A stretch of 54,872 bases of DNA from a virus, in the IMG/VR virus record IMGVR_UViG_3300017971_000334, positions 1 to 54,872 of that record; one strand, written 5' to 3'. The notes beneath the pieces were generated by a model. That model saw only the letters and a program-made list of their open reading frames with translations. It searched no databases and was not told the origin of the DNA. Below are positions 6,412 through 13,081 of this stretch, one piece after another. Positions within the stretch are counted from its first letter, which is position 1, and each line of letters begins with the position of its first letter. A program made the position numbers and the translations under genes.

Positions 6412-6789
6412 TCAATCGTTCCGGTGTCTCTCGTCCTCCTCGACGAGGCCCTCCATCCGCAGCCGGTGCAGTTCCCGCGCCATCATCGCCAACCGTCTCC
6501 CCAACGGATGCTCGTCGGGATTCCTCTCGGCCTCCGGGTGGCTGAAATACTCCTGTTCCTCCTCGATCAGCTCGTTCATCACCTGGTAGTATTCCTCTAC
6601 TTCCTCCAGCCGTTCCTTCCACAGCTCATCCGAGTCCCGGAACCCCAGCCAAGTCGGAACCAGCCTCGCCTGTCGTCGGGCCACGTCGAGGTGATGCTGG
6701 TGCAGGTTTCCCCCGTACCGTTCCCACCGGCGGAAGGCCGCCACGCCGACCCATATCCGGGGGTCCTTCAATGCTTCCGATGGCTTCAT
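6412..6789 (-). CDS. Hypothetical protein, helical and acidic
   Basis: This 125-residue protein (MKPSEALKDPRIWVGVAAFRRWERYGG) is rich in Glu and Arg and likely all helical. It sits immediately downstream of the RepA-like ATPase gene, separated by one dispersed repeat, and AAAGGAG precedes its ATG. Small helical proteins next to RepA-like ATPases can act as loaders or regulators, but nothing in the sequence proves this. Confidence 0.7.
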   Translation of the reverse strand: MKPSEALKDPRIWVGVAAFRRWERYGGNLHQHHLDVARRQARLVPTWLGFRDSDELWKERLEEVEEYYQVMNELIEEEQEYFSHPEAERNPDEHPLGRRLAMMARELHRLRMEGLVEEDERHRND

Positions 6790-6822
6790 ATCGTACTCCT
6801 TTCCTCTCGTTACTCGTTGATG

Positions 6823-6838
6823 AACCCTTCCGGGGTCC
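6823..6838 (-). repeat. Dispersed hairpin repeat, copy 2
   Basis: This exact 15-mer overlaps the last base of the TAG stop of the RepA-like gene, so the transcript reads TAG then GACCCCGG. Confidence 0.8.
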
Positions 6839-7947
6839 TATCCCTCGTCGGCCCGTTCGTAGGCCCCCTCGTTTTCCCGAAGCACCTCTTGGAACGACTT
6901 ACGGCGGGTGGGTGAGCCGTTGGACGCCAAGCGCCAGTACCAGGACTTTCCCTGCCGGTAGGACTGCACGTCGAGGTTTTTCTTGGCCCGCCGCAGGGTG
7001 GACTCGCTCACGTCGTCTCCCAGCTCCTCCAGCACGTCCTCGGCCTTTCGGGGTCCGTCGGCCAGCGCCCGACGGATCAGCTTTTCCGCCTGGTCGCAGG
7101 CTCCCGCCTGCGTCCCCGCCGCGCTTTCGGGGGAGATCAGGCCGTCGGCGCTCATGTAGAAGCTCTCCGGCTCGAACTGGATAATCCCGTCCTCGATGTC
7201 GAAGGCCATGCAGGGCGGTTCCGGTCCGAGGTTGAACTTGATGGGCGACAGTATCCTCCGTCCCCTTACCTCCCTGTCGAACGCCAGACCCCAGCCGCTG
7301 CGGGCCAGCGCGACAAACGCCAGCGAGCCGGTGGTCCTGTAAATCGCTCGAACCGCGTCGTTCTTGGTCAGGTGGCTGATGAGCAGTACGGCGGGCCTGC
7401 TGGGGGCCTCCCCTATCCAGTAGGACAGCGGTTCCAGCTTCGCCCTTACGTCGGCGTTCTTGTGGCTGTCCGTGGACCCCATGTAGCTGGTGATCGTGTC
7501 GATGACGATGAGTTGTAAATCGTCGATCTCCCCTATCCGTCGGGCCAGCAGGTCGATGTCCCGGTCCAGGTCGAACGTGTACCGCTTCAGGCTGCCCTTG
7601 ATGCGGCTGCCCTTGATGATCTTCACCTTCTTCTCGTCGGCTCCCACCTTCCGCATCCGGGGCTTGATGGTGTTGTTGGCTCTCTCCTCCGAGTTGAGGA
7701 TCATCACCGTGCCCTTCTCGAACCGCCCGTTCCCGTCCGGGCAGACGCCCCCCTTGGTAATCAGCGCCCCTATGGTCTGCGACAGGAAGCTCTTACCGGT
7801 GCCGGGGTCGCCGGACAGAATGGAGATCATGCCCTTGGGGATATGGTTCGGCCACAACCATTCGACTTCCTCCTCCTCTATATCGTACAGGTCCTCCTCG
7901 ATCAACTCCCACTCAGCCGGGGGTTTCCCGTTCGCCTCACTCGCCAT
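6838..7947 (-). CDS. RepA-like AAA/RecA-fold ATPase, putative replicative helicase
   Basis: This 369-residue protein has a Walker A motif GDPGTGKS (46-53), a Walker B LQLIVID (144-150) and a sensor-like VLLISHLTK (187-195). These are arranged as in the RepA/AAA_25 family of plasmid and phage helicases and primase-helicases. A C-terminal winged-helix-like region (about 282-345) resembles the DNA-binding tail of such proteins. It lies close to an origin-like region with iterons, which supports a role in initiation or unwinding. GAAAGG precedes the ATG. An SSR-type RepA hexamer is the family expectation; a primase domain is not visible. Confidence 0.8.
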   Translation of the reverse strand: MASEANGKPPAEWELIEEDLYDIEEEEVEWLWPNHIPKGMISILSGDPGTGKSFLSQTIGALITKGGVCPDGNGRFEKGTVMILNSEERANNTIKPRMRKVGADEKKVKIIKGSRIKGSLKRYTFDLDRDIDLLARRIGEIDDLQLIVIDTITSYMGSTDSHKNADVRAKLEPLSYWIGEAPSRPAVLLISHLTKNDAVRAIYRTTGSLAFVALARSGWGLAFDREVRGRRILSPIKFNLGPEPPCMAFDIEDGIIQFEPESFYMSADGLISPESAAGTQAGACDQAEKLIRRALADGPRKAEDVLEELGDDVSESTLRRAKKNLDVQSYRQGKSWYWRLASNGSPTRRKSFQEVLRENEGAYERADEG

Positions 7948-7965
7948 CGGTGCCCTTTCCTGGTA

Positions 7966-8163
7966 CTAGCTATTAGAGTCGCGTGCCTCTCTGTATCCAC
8001 CCACCCACCCCTCTCGAAACCCGGCATACAGCAGAACCCGAAGGAGGGGGGACGTGTCGGGGTCGGGGGGGTGGTACACGTCTTGCAGGTTGATTACCTG
8101 GATGAATCGCTCAAACGCCTGGTAACAGGGGTCCGGCTCCAATTCTTCCGATTCGTCACTCAT
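7966..8163 (-). CDS. Hypothetical acidic protein
   Basis: This 65-residue acidic protein (MSDESEELEPDPCYQAFERFI...) lies just upstream of the RepA-like gene, 18 bases away, on the same strand. GGAGACGAC precedes the ATG. Its leader carries a dispersed repeat copy. No family is recognised; given the position it may be a co-factor of the ATPase. Confidence 0.6.
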   Translation of the reverse strand: MSDESEELEPDPCYQAFERFIQVINLQDVYHPPDPDTSPLLRVLLYAGFREGWVGGYREARDSNS

Positions 8164-8177
8164 GTCGTCTCCTGTCT

Positions 8178-8193
8178 AACCCTTCCGGGGTCC
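8178..8193 (-). repeat. Dispersed hairpin repeat, copy 3
   Basis: This exact copy lies in the leader of the 65-residue gene, about 15 bases before its start, upstream of its ribosome-binding site. Confidence 0.8.
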
Positions 8194-8257
8194 TTTTATC
8201 TCGTATTTCCTGCCCACACCCCCAGCAAAAACATAAAATAAAACCCGGCGATCAAGT

Positions 8258-8803
8258 TCATGGGTTTGCCTCGAAAAACGCACGGGCAAAACCTAGAGGC
8301 GTGATGCTCCTTAGTTTTGACCTCTCCGGCCCCGAAGACATCCAATGAATAGGGTTTGGACTTTCCGGTTCCACAGGAGTCGTAACCGGCCTAGTGAAAT
8401 TTCCCCACAGGCAGGTTTTTTTTGTGTACGGGTCTCCGTAATAGTATGGGTGAAAATACATCTCCGGCTTGCCTAGGTAATGCACCAGTCTGCCGACCGG
8501 ATTTTCAAGACACCACCATGCCGGATTACATCGCCATACAATTCTCATACACGCATCCACCACTGACAAACCATCCAGCAAGGCACCCTCCCCCTTTTCT
8601 TTCCACCACCGTGCCCCACTGCCAGCAAAATGAGTACATGGGGGTGCGGCTAGAATCCCGTGAACTTCGTCAGGAGGCATATACAACCTGACATCCTGCT
8701 CCGGCATCGTAATTACCCGCACGTCGTACCCGGCCTCCCAGTAGGGCCGGCTCCACGAGCCCGTTCCCCCACATAAGTCCAGTATAACCTTGTCTCGATT
8801 CAT
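8258..8803 (-). CDS. Small cytosine-C5 DNA methyltransferase-like protein
   Basis: This 181-residue protein shows the order of a C5-methyltransferase. It has a SAM-binding LDLCGGTGSWS (9-19), the catalytic-loop type APPCTHFAGSG with Cys in PPC (about residue 56), and ENPVGRL (about 100) in place of the usual ENV. At 181 residues it is much shorter than typical Dcm enzymes and lacks an obvious target-recognition domain. It may be a minimal phage enzyme or a decoy. The start overlaps a possible 53-residue upstream ORF (ATATGA). Confidence 0.7.
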   Translation of the reverse strand: MNRDKVILDLCGGTGSWSRPYWEAGYDVRVITMPEQDVRLYMPPDEVHGILAAPPCTHFAGSGARWWKEKGEGALLDGLSVVDACMRIVWRCNPAWWCLENPVGRLVHYLGKPEMYFHPYYYGDPYTKKTCLWGNFTRPVTTPVEPESPNPIHWMSSGPERSKLRSITPLGFARAFFEANP

Positions 8804-8961
8804 ATATTCTCCGGCAGGACACGCTCAGCCGCCAGCGTCGGCAGGGTCGTGGTTAGAACCATAAATATCATCCAGCGTTTTCGCCCGACAATTCGGCGAG
8901 AAAAACAGCGTTTCCTTATGTCGGTTGCCGCTTTGCTTTCCCTTGCCCGCCTGGTTCGCAT
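8800..8961 (-). CDS. Possible small membrane or secreted protein
   Basis: This 53-residue ORF has a very basic N-terminus followed by one hydrophobic segment (WMIFMVLTTTLPTLAA) that resembles a signal peptide or anchor. Its stop overlaps the methyltransferase start by two to three bases. The ribosome-binding site is weak (GGGGGG), so the call is tentative. No other gene is apparent between 8804 and 9035. Confidence 0.35.
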   Translation of the reverse strand: MRTRRARESKAATDIRKRCFSRRIVGRKRWMIFMVLTTTLPTLAAERVLPENI

Positions 8962-9035
8962 ATCCCCCCACCGCCGACCACCGTCGGCAGGTCCATCCCC
9001 GCAAACGGCGGCAATTCCGCCACGGGGCCAGAACT

Positions 9036-9197
9036 CTATTTACTTGTCATGCCTGCCCGCATCGCTGCGATTGAGCCGCCGCCCAGTAGAATGTACACTT
9101 CGTTCGGCACTTCCAGCACGCCGTTGGTTTGCAGGAGCAACAGCGTGCAGGCGATGGCGACCAGGATATACGTCTTGTATCCGTTCAGAAATTTCAT
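9036..9197 (-). CDS. Holin-like small membrane protein
   Basis: This 53-residue protein (MKFLNGYKTYILVAIACTLL) has a short basic start with GYKTYI, a first hydrophobic helix (about 9-22), a polar turn and a second hydrophobic Gly/Ala stretch ending AAMRAGMTSK. This two-helix plan with a K-T-Y start and an R-A-G end is typical of small phage holins, which make the membrane hole at lysis. CAGGAGAACCTT precedes the ATG. It lies next to a lipoprotein gene, which fits a lysis cassette, although no endolysin is evident nearby. Confidence 0.6.
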   Translation of the reverse strand: MKFLNGYKTYILVAIACTLLLLQTNGVLEVPNEVYILLGGGSIAAMRAGMTSK

Positions 9198-9211
9198 AAG
9201 GTTCTCCTGTA

Positions 9212-9760
9212 TCACGGTGCCACCAGCAGCGGCACCAACTGTACCAGCGCGTTGGCGAAATCAGCCGTAATCTGACCGGCGATACGCCACTGTTCGACTC
9301 TCGCCAATGCCTCTTCCTTCGCCATGCCCTGCAATGACTGTAGGGCGGAGACCAGCGCGGGGGTCAGCTTTTCAATCGAGACGGAGATGTTCGTCTTAAA
9401 GTCTTTCAGTACCAGCATCGGTTCGCCGTCTCCCGGTACCGGCGTGTACTGCACTTCACCAATCTCGGTATCGCCTGGGGAGAACACCTGGAAGGGAATC
9501 GTGGTGTCCCCAAACGGCACCTGCCCGGACATCAAACCGCCGCTGACCGGCGTGTGAAACCAGTTCCCCTCCGTGTCCTGGCTGGCCTGCATCATTCCCA
9601 TTCCGGGCGACGACGCCGTGAGGTTGCCCTCGCTGTCGATAAAGCTGATGGCCGTCGTGTCCGTCACCGCCTTGATCGAACTGGGGGCGAGGGTTCGCTG
9701 GTTCCAAGTTTCACAACCTGCGAGGAGCAGGCCCAACATCACTACCACTACCTTTTTCAT
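9212..9760 (-). CDS. Phage-encoded lipoprotein
   Basis: This 182-residue protein starts MKKVVVVMLGLLLAGC, a lipoprotein signal peptide with lipobox LAGC (Cys16), so it should be anchored in an envelope membrane. The rest is Gly/Pro/Thr-rich with strand-like segments and an Ala-rich helical end. GAAAGGTAGTGAC precedes the ATG. It sits upstream of the holin candidate. It is larger than a typical Rz1 spanin. Superinfection exclusion or an envelope-disruption role are possible; neither is shown. Confidence 0.65.
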   Translation of the reverse strand: MKKVVVVMLGLLLAGCETWNQRTLAPSSIKAVTDTTAISFIDSEGNLTASSPGMGMMQASQDTEGNWFHTPVSGGLMSGQVPFGDTTIPFQVFSPGDTEIGEVQYTPVPGDGEPMLVLKDFKTNISVSIEKLTPALVSALQSLQGMAKEEALARVEQWRIAGQITADFANALVQLVPLLVAP

Positions 9761-9888
9761 GTCACTACCTTTCCGCCGGTTGTCCGGCAAAGTACGGACC
9801 CGCCCGCGGCTGAACCTTGTCGTGCGATATGAGCCACGGGCTGACGGGTCCGTCTGTAACAATTCCTGATGTCACGACAAAGTTCCAT
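9757..9888 (-). CDS. Possible leaderless small ORF
   Basis: This 43-residue ORF (MELCRDIRNCYRRTRQPV...) begins six bases after the -10 of a strong minus-strand promoter, so its mRNA would have essentially no leader. It ends overlapping the lipoprotein start (ATGA). The sequence is Arg- and Cys-rich and matches nothing I know. The geometry rather than the protein is the evidence. Confidence 0.35.
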   Translation of the reverse strand: MELCRDIRNCYRRTRQPVAHIARQGSAAGGSVLCRTTGGKVVT

Positions 9889-9894
9889 ACCGCA

Positions 9895-9923
9895 AGCCTA
9901 CCCCACGACCGCCCGTTTGTCAA
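9895..9923 (-). promoter_or_regulatory. Divergent promoter, leftward
   Basis: On the minus strand TTGACA (perfect -35) and TAGGCT are 17 bases apart. It would drive the lipoprotein, holin, methyltransferase and RepA-like genes. Confidence 0.6.
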
Positions 9924-9938
9924 GTCCGAAAAAAATAA

Positions 9939-9954
9939 AACCCTTCCGGGGTCC
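9939..9954 (+). repeat. Dispersed hairpin repeat, copy 4
   Basis: This exact copy lies between the two divergent promoters and abuts the -35 of the rightward one. Confidence 0.8.
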
Positions 9955-9983
9955 TTGACCGGGCGGGGAATATGTGGTATGCT
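9955..9983 (+). promoter_or_regulatory. Divergent promoter, rightward (late operon)
   Basis: TTGACC and TATGCT are 17 bases apart. It lies at the head of the plus-strand virion block. The predicted start of transcription falls at about 9990, one base from the first ATG. Confidence 0.6.
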
Positions 9984-9990
9984 GAAGTGT

Positions 9991-10554
9991 ATGGGTAACG
10001 AGAAAATGCCGTTTCAGAGCAACGAGGACTTCCTGCGGGGCTTGACGCGCAAGTCAGGGGCGGCGAACTCCCTCGCGTACCTGTTGCGGTTCGTGGATGC
10101 GAGCAGCCTGGGAGAGCTGTTGGAGAGGAAGGGATACGACGCCCAAGAGCACGTCGAGACGCTGGTGGACCTGATCCGTAATGCCGAGAAGGACGGGGAC
10201 CAGCTCCGGGCGCACCACGAGTTGAGCCGGGTGATCGAGTCGAGCGTACAGGCCGCCGTGCTGAAACCGTCGGTGGCCCCCCTCGATGAGCGGATGAGGG
10301 TGATTTCCGGGGAGTGCCGGGAGTTGCCGGAGGGGAAAGGAGAGGGGGCGTTGGAGGAATTTCTAAACCAGGTCGTAACCGAAACACTTGAGACAAGGAG
10401 ACCACAAGATGCCGAATCCCGAAGCCACGATGCCGTCTACGCCACCGGAGGAGAACGAGCCTCCGAGGGCACAAGCCACCGACCCCCTCATGACACCGGC
10501 TGCGCCGACGGGGGCATCAGCGCAATCAGGGACCCCGGAAGGGTCAAAGAATGA
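9991..10554 (+). CDS. First late-operon protein, unknown
   Basis: This 187-residue ORF begins MGNEKMPFQSNEDFLRGLTRK. No ribosome-binding site precedes it, and the ATG lies seven bases after the -10 element, so a leaderless mRNA is likely. The first two thirds look like an ordinary helical protein. The last 50 residues (RRPQDAESRSHD...) look like translation of the overlapping next gene in another frame, an overlap of 146 bases. Either the genes truly overlap or an indel has removed an earlier stop. A terminase small subunit role is possible from position. Confidence 0.55.
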   Translation: MGNEKMPFQSNEDFLRGLTRKSGAANSLAYLLRFVDASSLGELLERKGYDAQEHVETLVDLIRNAEKDGDQLRAHHELSRVIESSVQAAVLKPSVAPLDERMRVISGECRELPEGKGEGALEEFLNQVVTETLETRRPQDAESRSHDAVYATGGERASEGTSHRPPHDTGCADGGISAIRDPGRVKE

Positions 10555-10879
10555 ACCGACCGGTCGGTTTCGGTTTACCAAGGAAGAGGTGAACCGGATG
10601 CGGGAGTACGCCGTGCCGGAGTTCGTGAGCCGATACCTCAATGCGGCGTTCGGGTCGGGCGTTCTGCCCAATCCGCTGTCGTGGCGGAATAAGGGGGAGT
10701 CGTGTTACCTGGGGGTGTACGAGCGGGTGGTGCGCAAGTTGCGCAACCGGCAGTGGGTTCATGGCAAGGCGGCGATGGTCACCCGGCTGTTCCCCGACTA
10801 CGCGGCCACGCCGGGGACGTGCGTGGGCATACTGGCGGTGGCGGCCTGTCTGGAGATCCTCAACGGTGAAACTGTTTAA
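10409..10879 (+). CDS. Candidate terminase small subunit or packaging accessory protein
   Basis: This 156-residue protein has a Pro/Thr-rich disordered start (about 1-50, holding the repeat-encoded GTPEGSK) and a basic helical domain (FTKEEVNRMREYAVPEFVSRYLN). AAGGAGACCACAAG precedes the ATG. It overlaps the terminase large subunit start by 14 bases, the usual position of a small subunit. The sequence itself gives no clear helix-turn-helix match, so the role is inferred from place. Confidence 0.55.
   Translation: MPNPEATMPSTPPEENEPPRAQATDPLMTPAAPTGASAQSGTPEGSKNEPTGRFRFTKEEVNRMREYAVPEFVSRYLNAAFGSGVLPNPLSWRNKGESCYLGVYERVVRKLRNRQWVHGKAAMVTRLFPDYAATPGTCVGILAVAACLEILNGETV
10530..10545 (+). repeat. 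Dispersed hairpin repeat, copy 5
   Basis: This exact copy is inside the 156-residue gene, read as TPEGS in its disordered linker and as DPGRV in the overlapping upstream frame. Confidence 0.8.
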
Positions 10880-12779
10880 TCCACTGCCGCCCGATTATGC
10901 GAGCCTGACCAATGAGGGGAAGCGGTTGGCGCGGTTGCGGGTCGTGACCGATCACTCGACGCCGGAGAAGTTTGCGGTGGCGGCGCACTTTTTCAGCGAG
11001 TGGTATCTGAGGCCGGAGGGTCATCCGGCGTTCTACAAGCGATTTCTGAGCAGTCCCCCGTTTCATCACCAGATGGCGTTCGATATGGCGAAGTACCGGC
11101 GGAACATGCTGGGCGCGCCGCGGGGCGGGGCCAAGAGCACGAAGGCGGCGATCTCTATCCCTCTTATGATGCTGTGTACGGCGACGGGGTTCGAGATTGC
11201 CCTGTGCTGGGCGACCGACCGGATGGTGGAGGCGCGGTTCGACCGGATGATGGAGCAGTTGGAGGGGAATCGGTACCTGATCGAGGATTTCGGGGAACTC
11301 AAGCCCAACAAAGGCTCCGGTGTGTGGAACCGGCACTACCTCCGGCTGCGGAACGGGGCGCGGGCCGAGGGGTTCAGCGTGGATGGCAGGAAGCGGGGAG
11401 CGAGGCCGGACCTGTTCATACTGGACGACCCGGAATATGACCCCGATACGGAGGCGATGAGCGTTAAGTTGAGGGAGCAGTTGGAGCGGCTGATGTTCCG
11501 AATTGTGCTGCCCATGCTGGACGAGGGGACGGCGATTTTCTGGGTCGGGACGATTATCGACCGGCGGAGTTTCCTGTACTATGCGTTGGAGGGGCAGGAC
11601 AAGCGGTTTGAGCGGTGGAACCGGCGGATACTGGCGGCGGGGGAGCCGACATGCGATTTGATGGAGATATTCGAGGAGAGCAACGAGAACGACGGAAAGG
11701 CGTTCCGCAGGTTGATCTGGCCCGCCAAGTGGTCGTCGCAGGCCCTGTGCGCCAAGGTGAGGGAGCTGGGGCCGAGTGCCTTCAGTGCGGAGTATCTGAA
11801 CAAGCCGGTGTCGGAGCAGGCGCGGTTGCTGTACGTGGAGCCGAGGCGGAACCGGTACCACGTTCGGGGGCAGGTGCCGGGCAGACCACTGGATGCGTGC
11901 GAGGCCGAGATACAATACTGGATGAAGGATACGGAGACGAATGAGTACGAGAAGAGATACCGAGCGTGGGGCGACTGGATCATGTCCCTGTACCGGGTAC
12001 TGTTCATTGACTACTGTTACGAACCGGGGCCCCATTCGGATTACTCGTTCGTGGCTGTGGCTGGATTTGATGAGCAGGACGTGGCGTGGGGTCTGGACTG
12101 CTGGGGTGGTAAGCTCACGGGTAATGCACTCAATAACGAGATCATCCGGCTGGGGAGTAAGTGGCAGGCTCACATCGTGTGTCCTGAAGCCGTATCCTTG
12201 CAGAAGCTACTGGTGGAGCAGACGACCCAGCAAGTGCACGAGAAAGGGGAGAGGGTGGGCTGGAAACCCAAGGACGGCGTACATCCGCCCGAATACCCGC
12301 GGAATACGCCCAAGGGTAATCGCATCGCGGATGCGCTCGAATGGAGACTGCTGCGAGGCCGAATGAAGTTTCCGGCGGATGTGACGGGGCAGGCGTGCTG
12401 GGGGACGGACAGCCAGTATGCGTTCCACATGACCGAACAGCAGTTGTCCGATTTTACGATACGGCTGGACCTGCTGCCGGTAGACGATGCGGTGGATACG
12501 TGGGCGATGATGGGGTACGTGCCGCACCTGAGGGGGGTGGCGAAGAAAGCGGAACCGAGGGCGGATTCAACGGTGGGGTGGATGCAGGAGGGGCGAATCG
12601 TGCACCCGGATACGGGGATGCCGCTGATTAGTGGGATGAACGCGAGCGAAATTCCACAGGATGTACTTGACCGATGGAGCGGATTTCAGTATAATGGGAT
12701 CCGCCTGAACCGACGGGTGCGGTCTAAGATGGAGACCCGTTTCGACGAGCGGAGACCAACAAGGAGACTGAGGCTATGA
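10866..12779 (+). CDS. terL: Terminase large subunit
   Basis: This 637-residue protein powers and cuts DNA during packaging. It has a Walker A-like APRGGAKST (84-92), a Walker B with catalytic acid FILDDPE (184-190) and the coupling motif region after it. An RNase H-like nuclease starts at VLFIDYCYEPGPHSDYSF, with Asp near 382 and 392. The frame opens earlier, but the preceding 75 residues are shadow sequence. The GTG at 10866 has GGAG upstream and starts VKLFNPLPPD. It is followed by an ATGA overlap with the next gene. Family assignment is secure; the packaging strategy is not determined. Confidence 0.92.
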   Translation: MKLFNPLPPDYASLTNEGKRLARLRVVTDHSTPEKFAVAAHFFSEWYLRPEGHPAFYKRFLSSPPFHHQMAFDMAKYRRNMLGAPRGGAKSTKAAISIPLMMLCTATGFEIALCWATDRMVEARFDRMMEQLEGNRYLIEDFGELKPNKGSGVWNRHYLRLRNGARAEGFSVDGRKRGARPDLFILDDPEYDPDTEAMSVKLREQLERLMFRIVLPMLDEGTAIFWVGTIIDRRSFLYYALEGQDKRFERWNRRILAAGEPTCDLMEIFEESNENDGKAFRRLIWPAKWSSQALCAKVRELGPSAFSAEYLNKPVSEQARLLYVEPRRNRYHVRGQVPGRPLDACEAEIQYWMKDTETNEYEKRYRAWGDWIMSLYRVLFIDYCYEPGPHSDYSFVAVAGFDEQDVAWGLDCWGGKLTGNALNNEIIRLGSKWQAHIVCPEAVSLQKLLVEQTTQQVHEKGERVGWKPKDGVHPPEYPRNTPKGNRIADALEWRLLRGRMKFPADVTGQACWGTDSQYAFHMTEQQLSDFTIRLDLLPVDDAVDTWAMMGYVPHLRGVAKKAEPRADSTVGWMQEGRIVHPDTGMPLISGMNASEIPQDVLDRWSGFQYNGIRLNRRVRSKMETRFDERRPTRRLRL

Positions 12780-13081
12780 ACGATGCCACGATTGTACTGA
12801 TGGTGCTGACGGGGGTGAGCTGGCTGGTCGGGTTGGGGATCATTGCTACGCTGGCCAAGGCGTTAAGGGGGACTCAACAGAAACTGACGGAGGTGGTGGG
12901 GATTCTGTCGCCCCGGAGGTCGCCCACTTTTTTTTGCCCCCCTGACAAACCGACCGGTCGGTCCGGTGGGATCGCCGAGGAGTTGCGGGAGATGGATAAG
13001 CCGAAAGAAGGGGAGCGGGAGCGGATTACGCACGGGTTGGGGATGGCGGGGATAGGAGGCAGAGATGGCGGGACGGTATGA
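12776..13081 (+). CDS. Small membrane protein between terminase and portal
   Basis: This 101-residue protein has one hydrophobic helix at residues 5-27 (IVLMVLTGVSWLVGLGII) and a polar, Pro/Arg-rich tail. It overlaps the terminase stop (ATGA) and the portal start by 17 bases. The tail may be partly unstructured. A holin-like or virion membrane role is possible, but nothing proves it. Confidence 0.6.
   Translation: MNDATIVLMVLTGVSWLVGLGIIATLAKALRGTQQKLTEVVGILSPRRSPTFFCPPDKPTGRSGGIAEELREMDKPKEGERERITHGLGMAGIGGRDGGTV

Noticed and set aside
7043-7056. CCTTTCGGGGTCC-like match in the RepA-like gene
   Set aside because: It matches the variant repeat partly, but LADGPRKAEDV is ordinary protein sequence for this region, so it was not counted as a copy.
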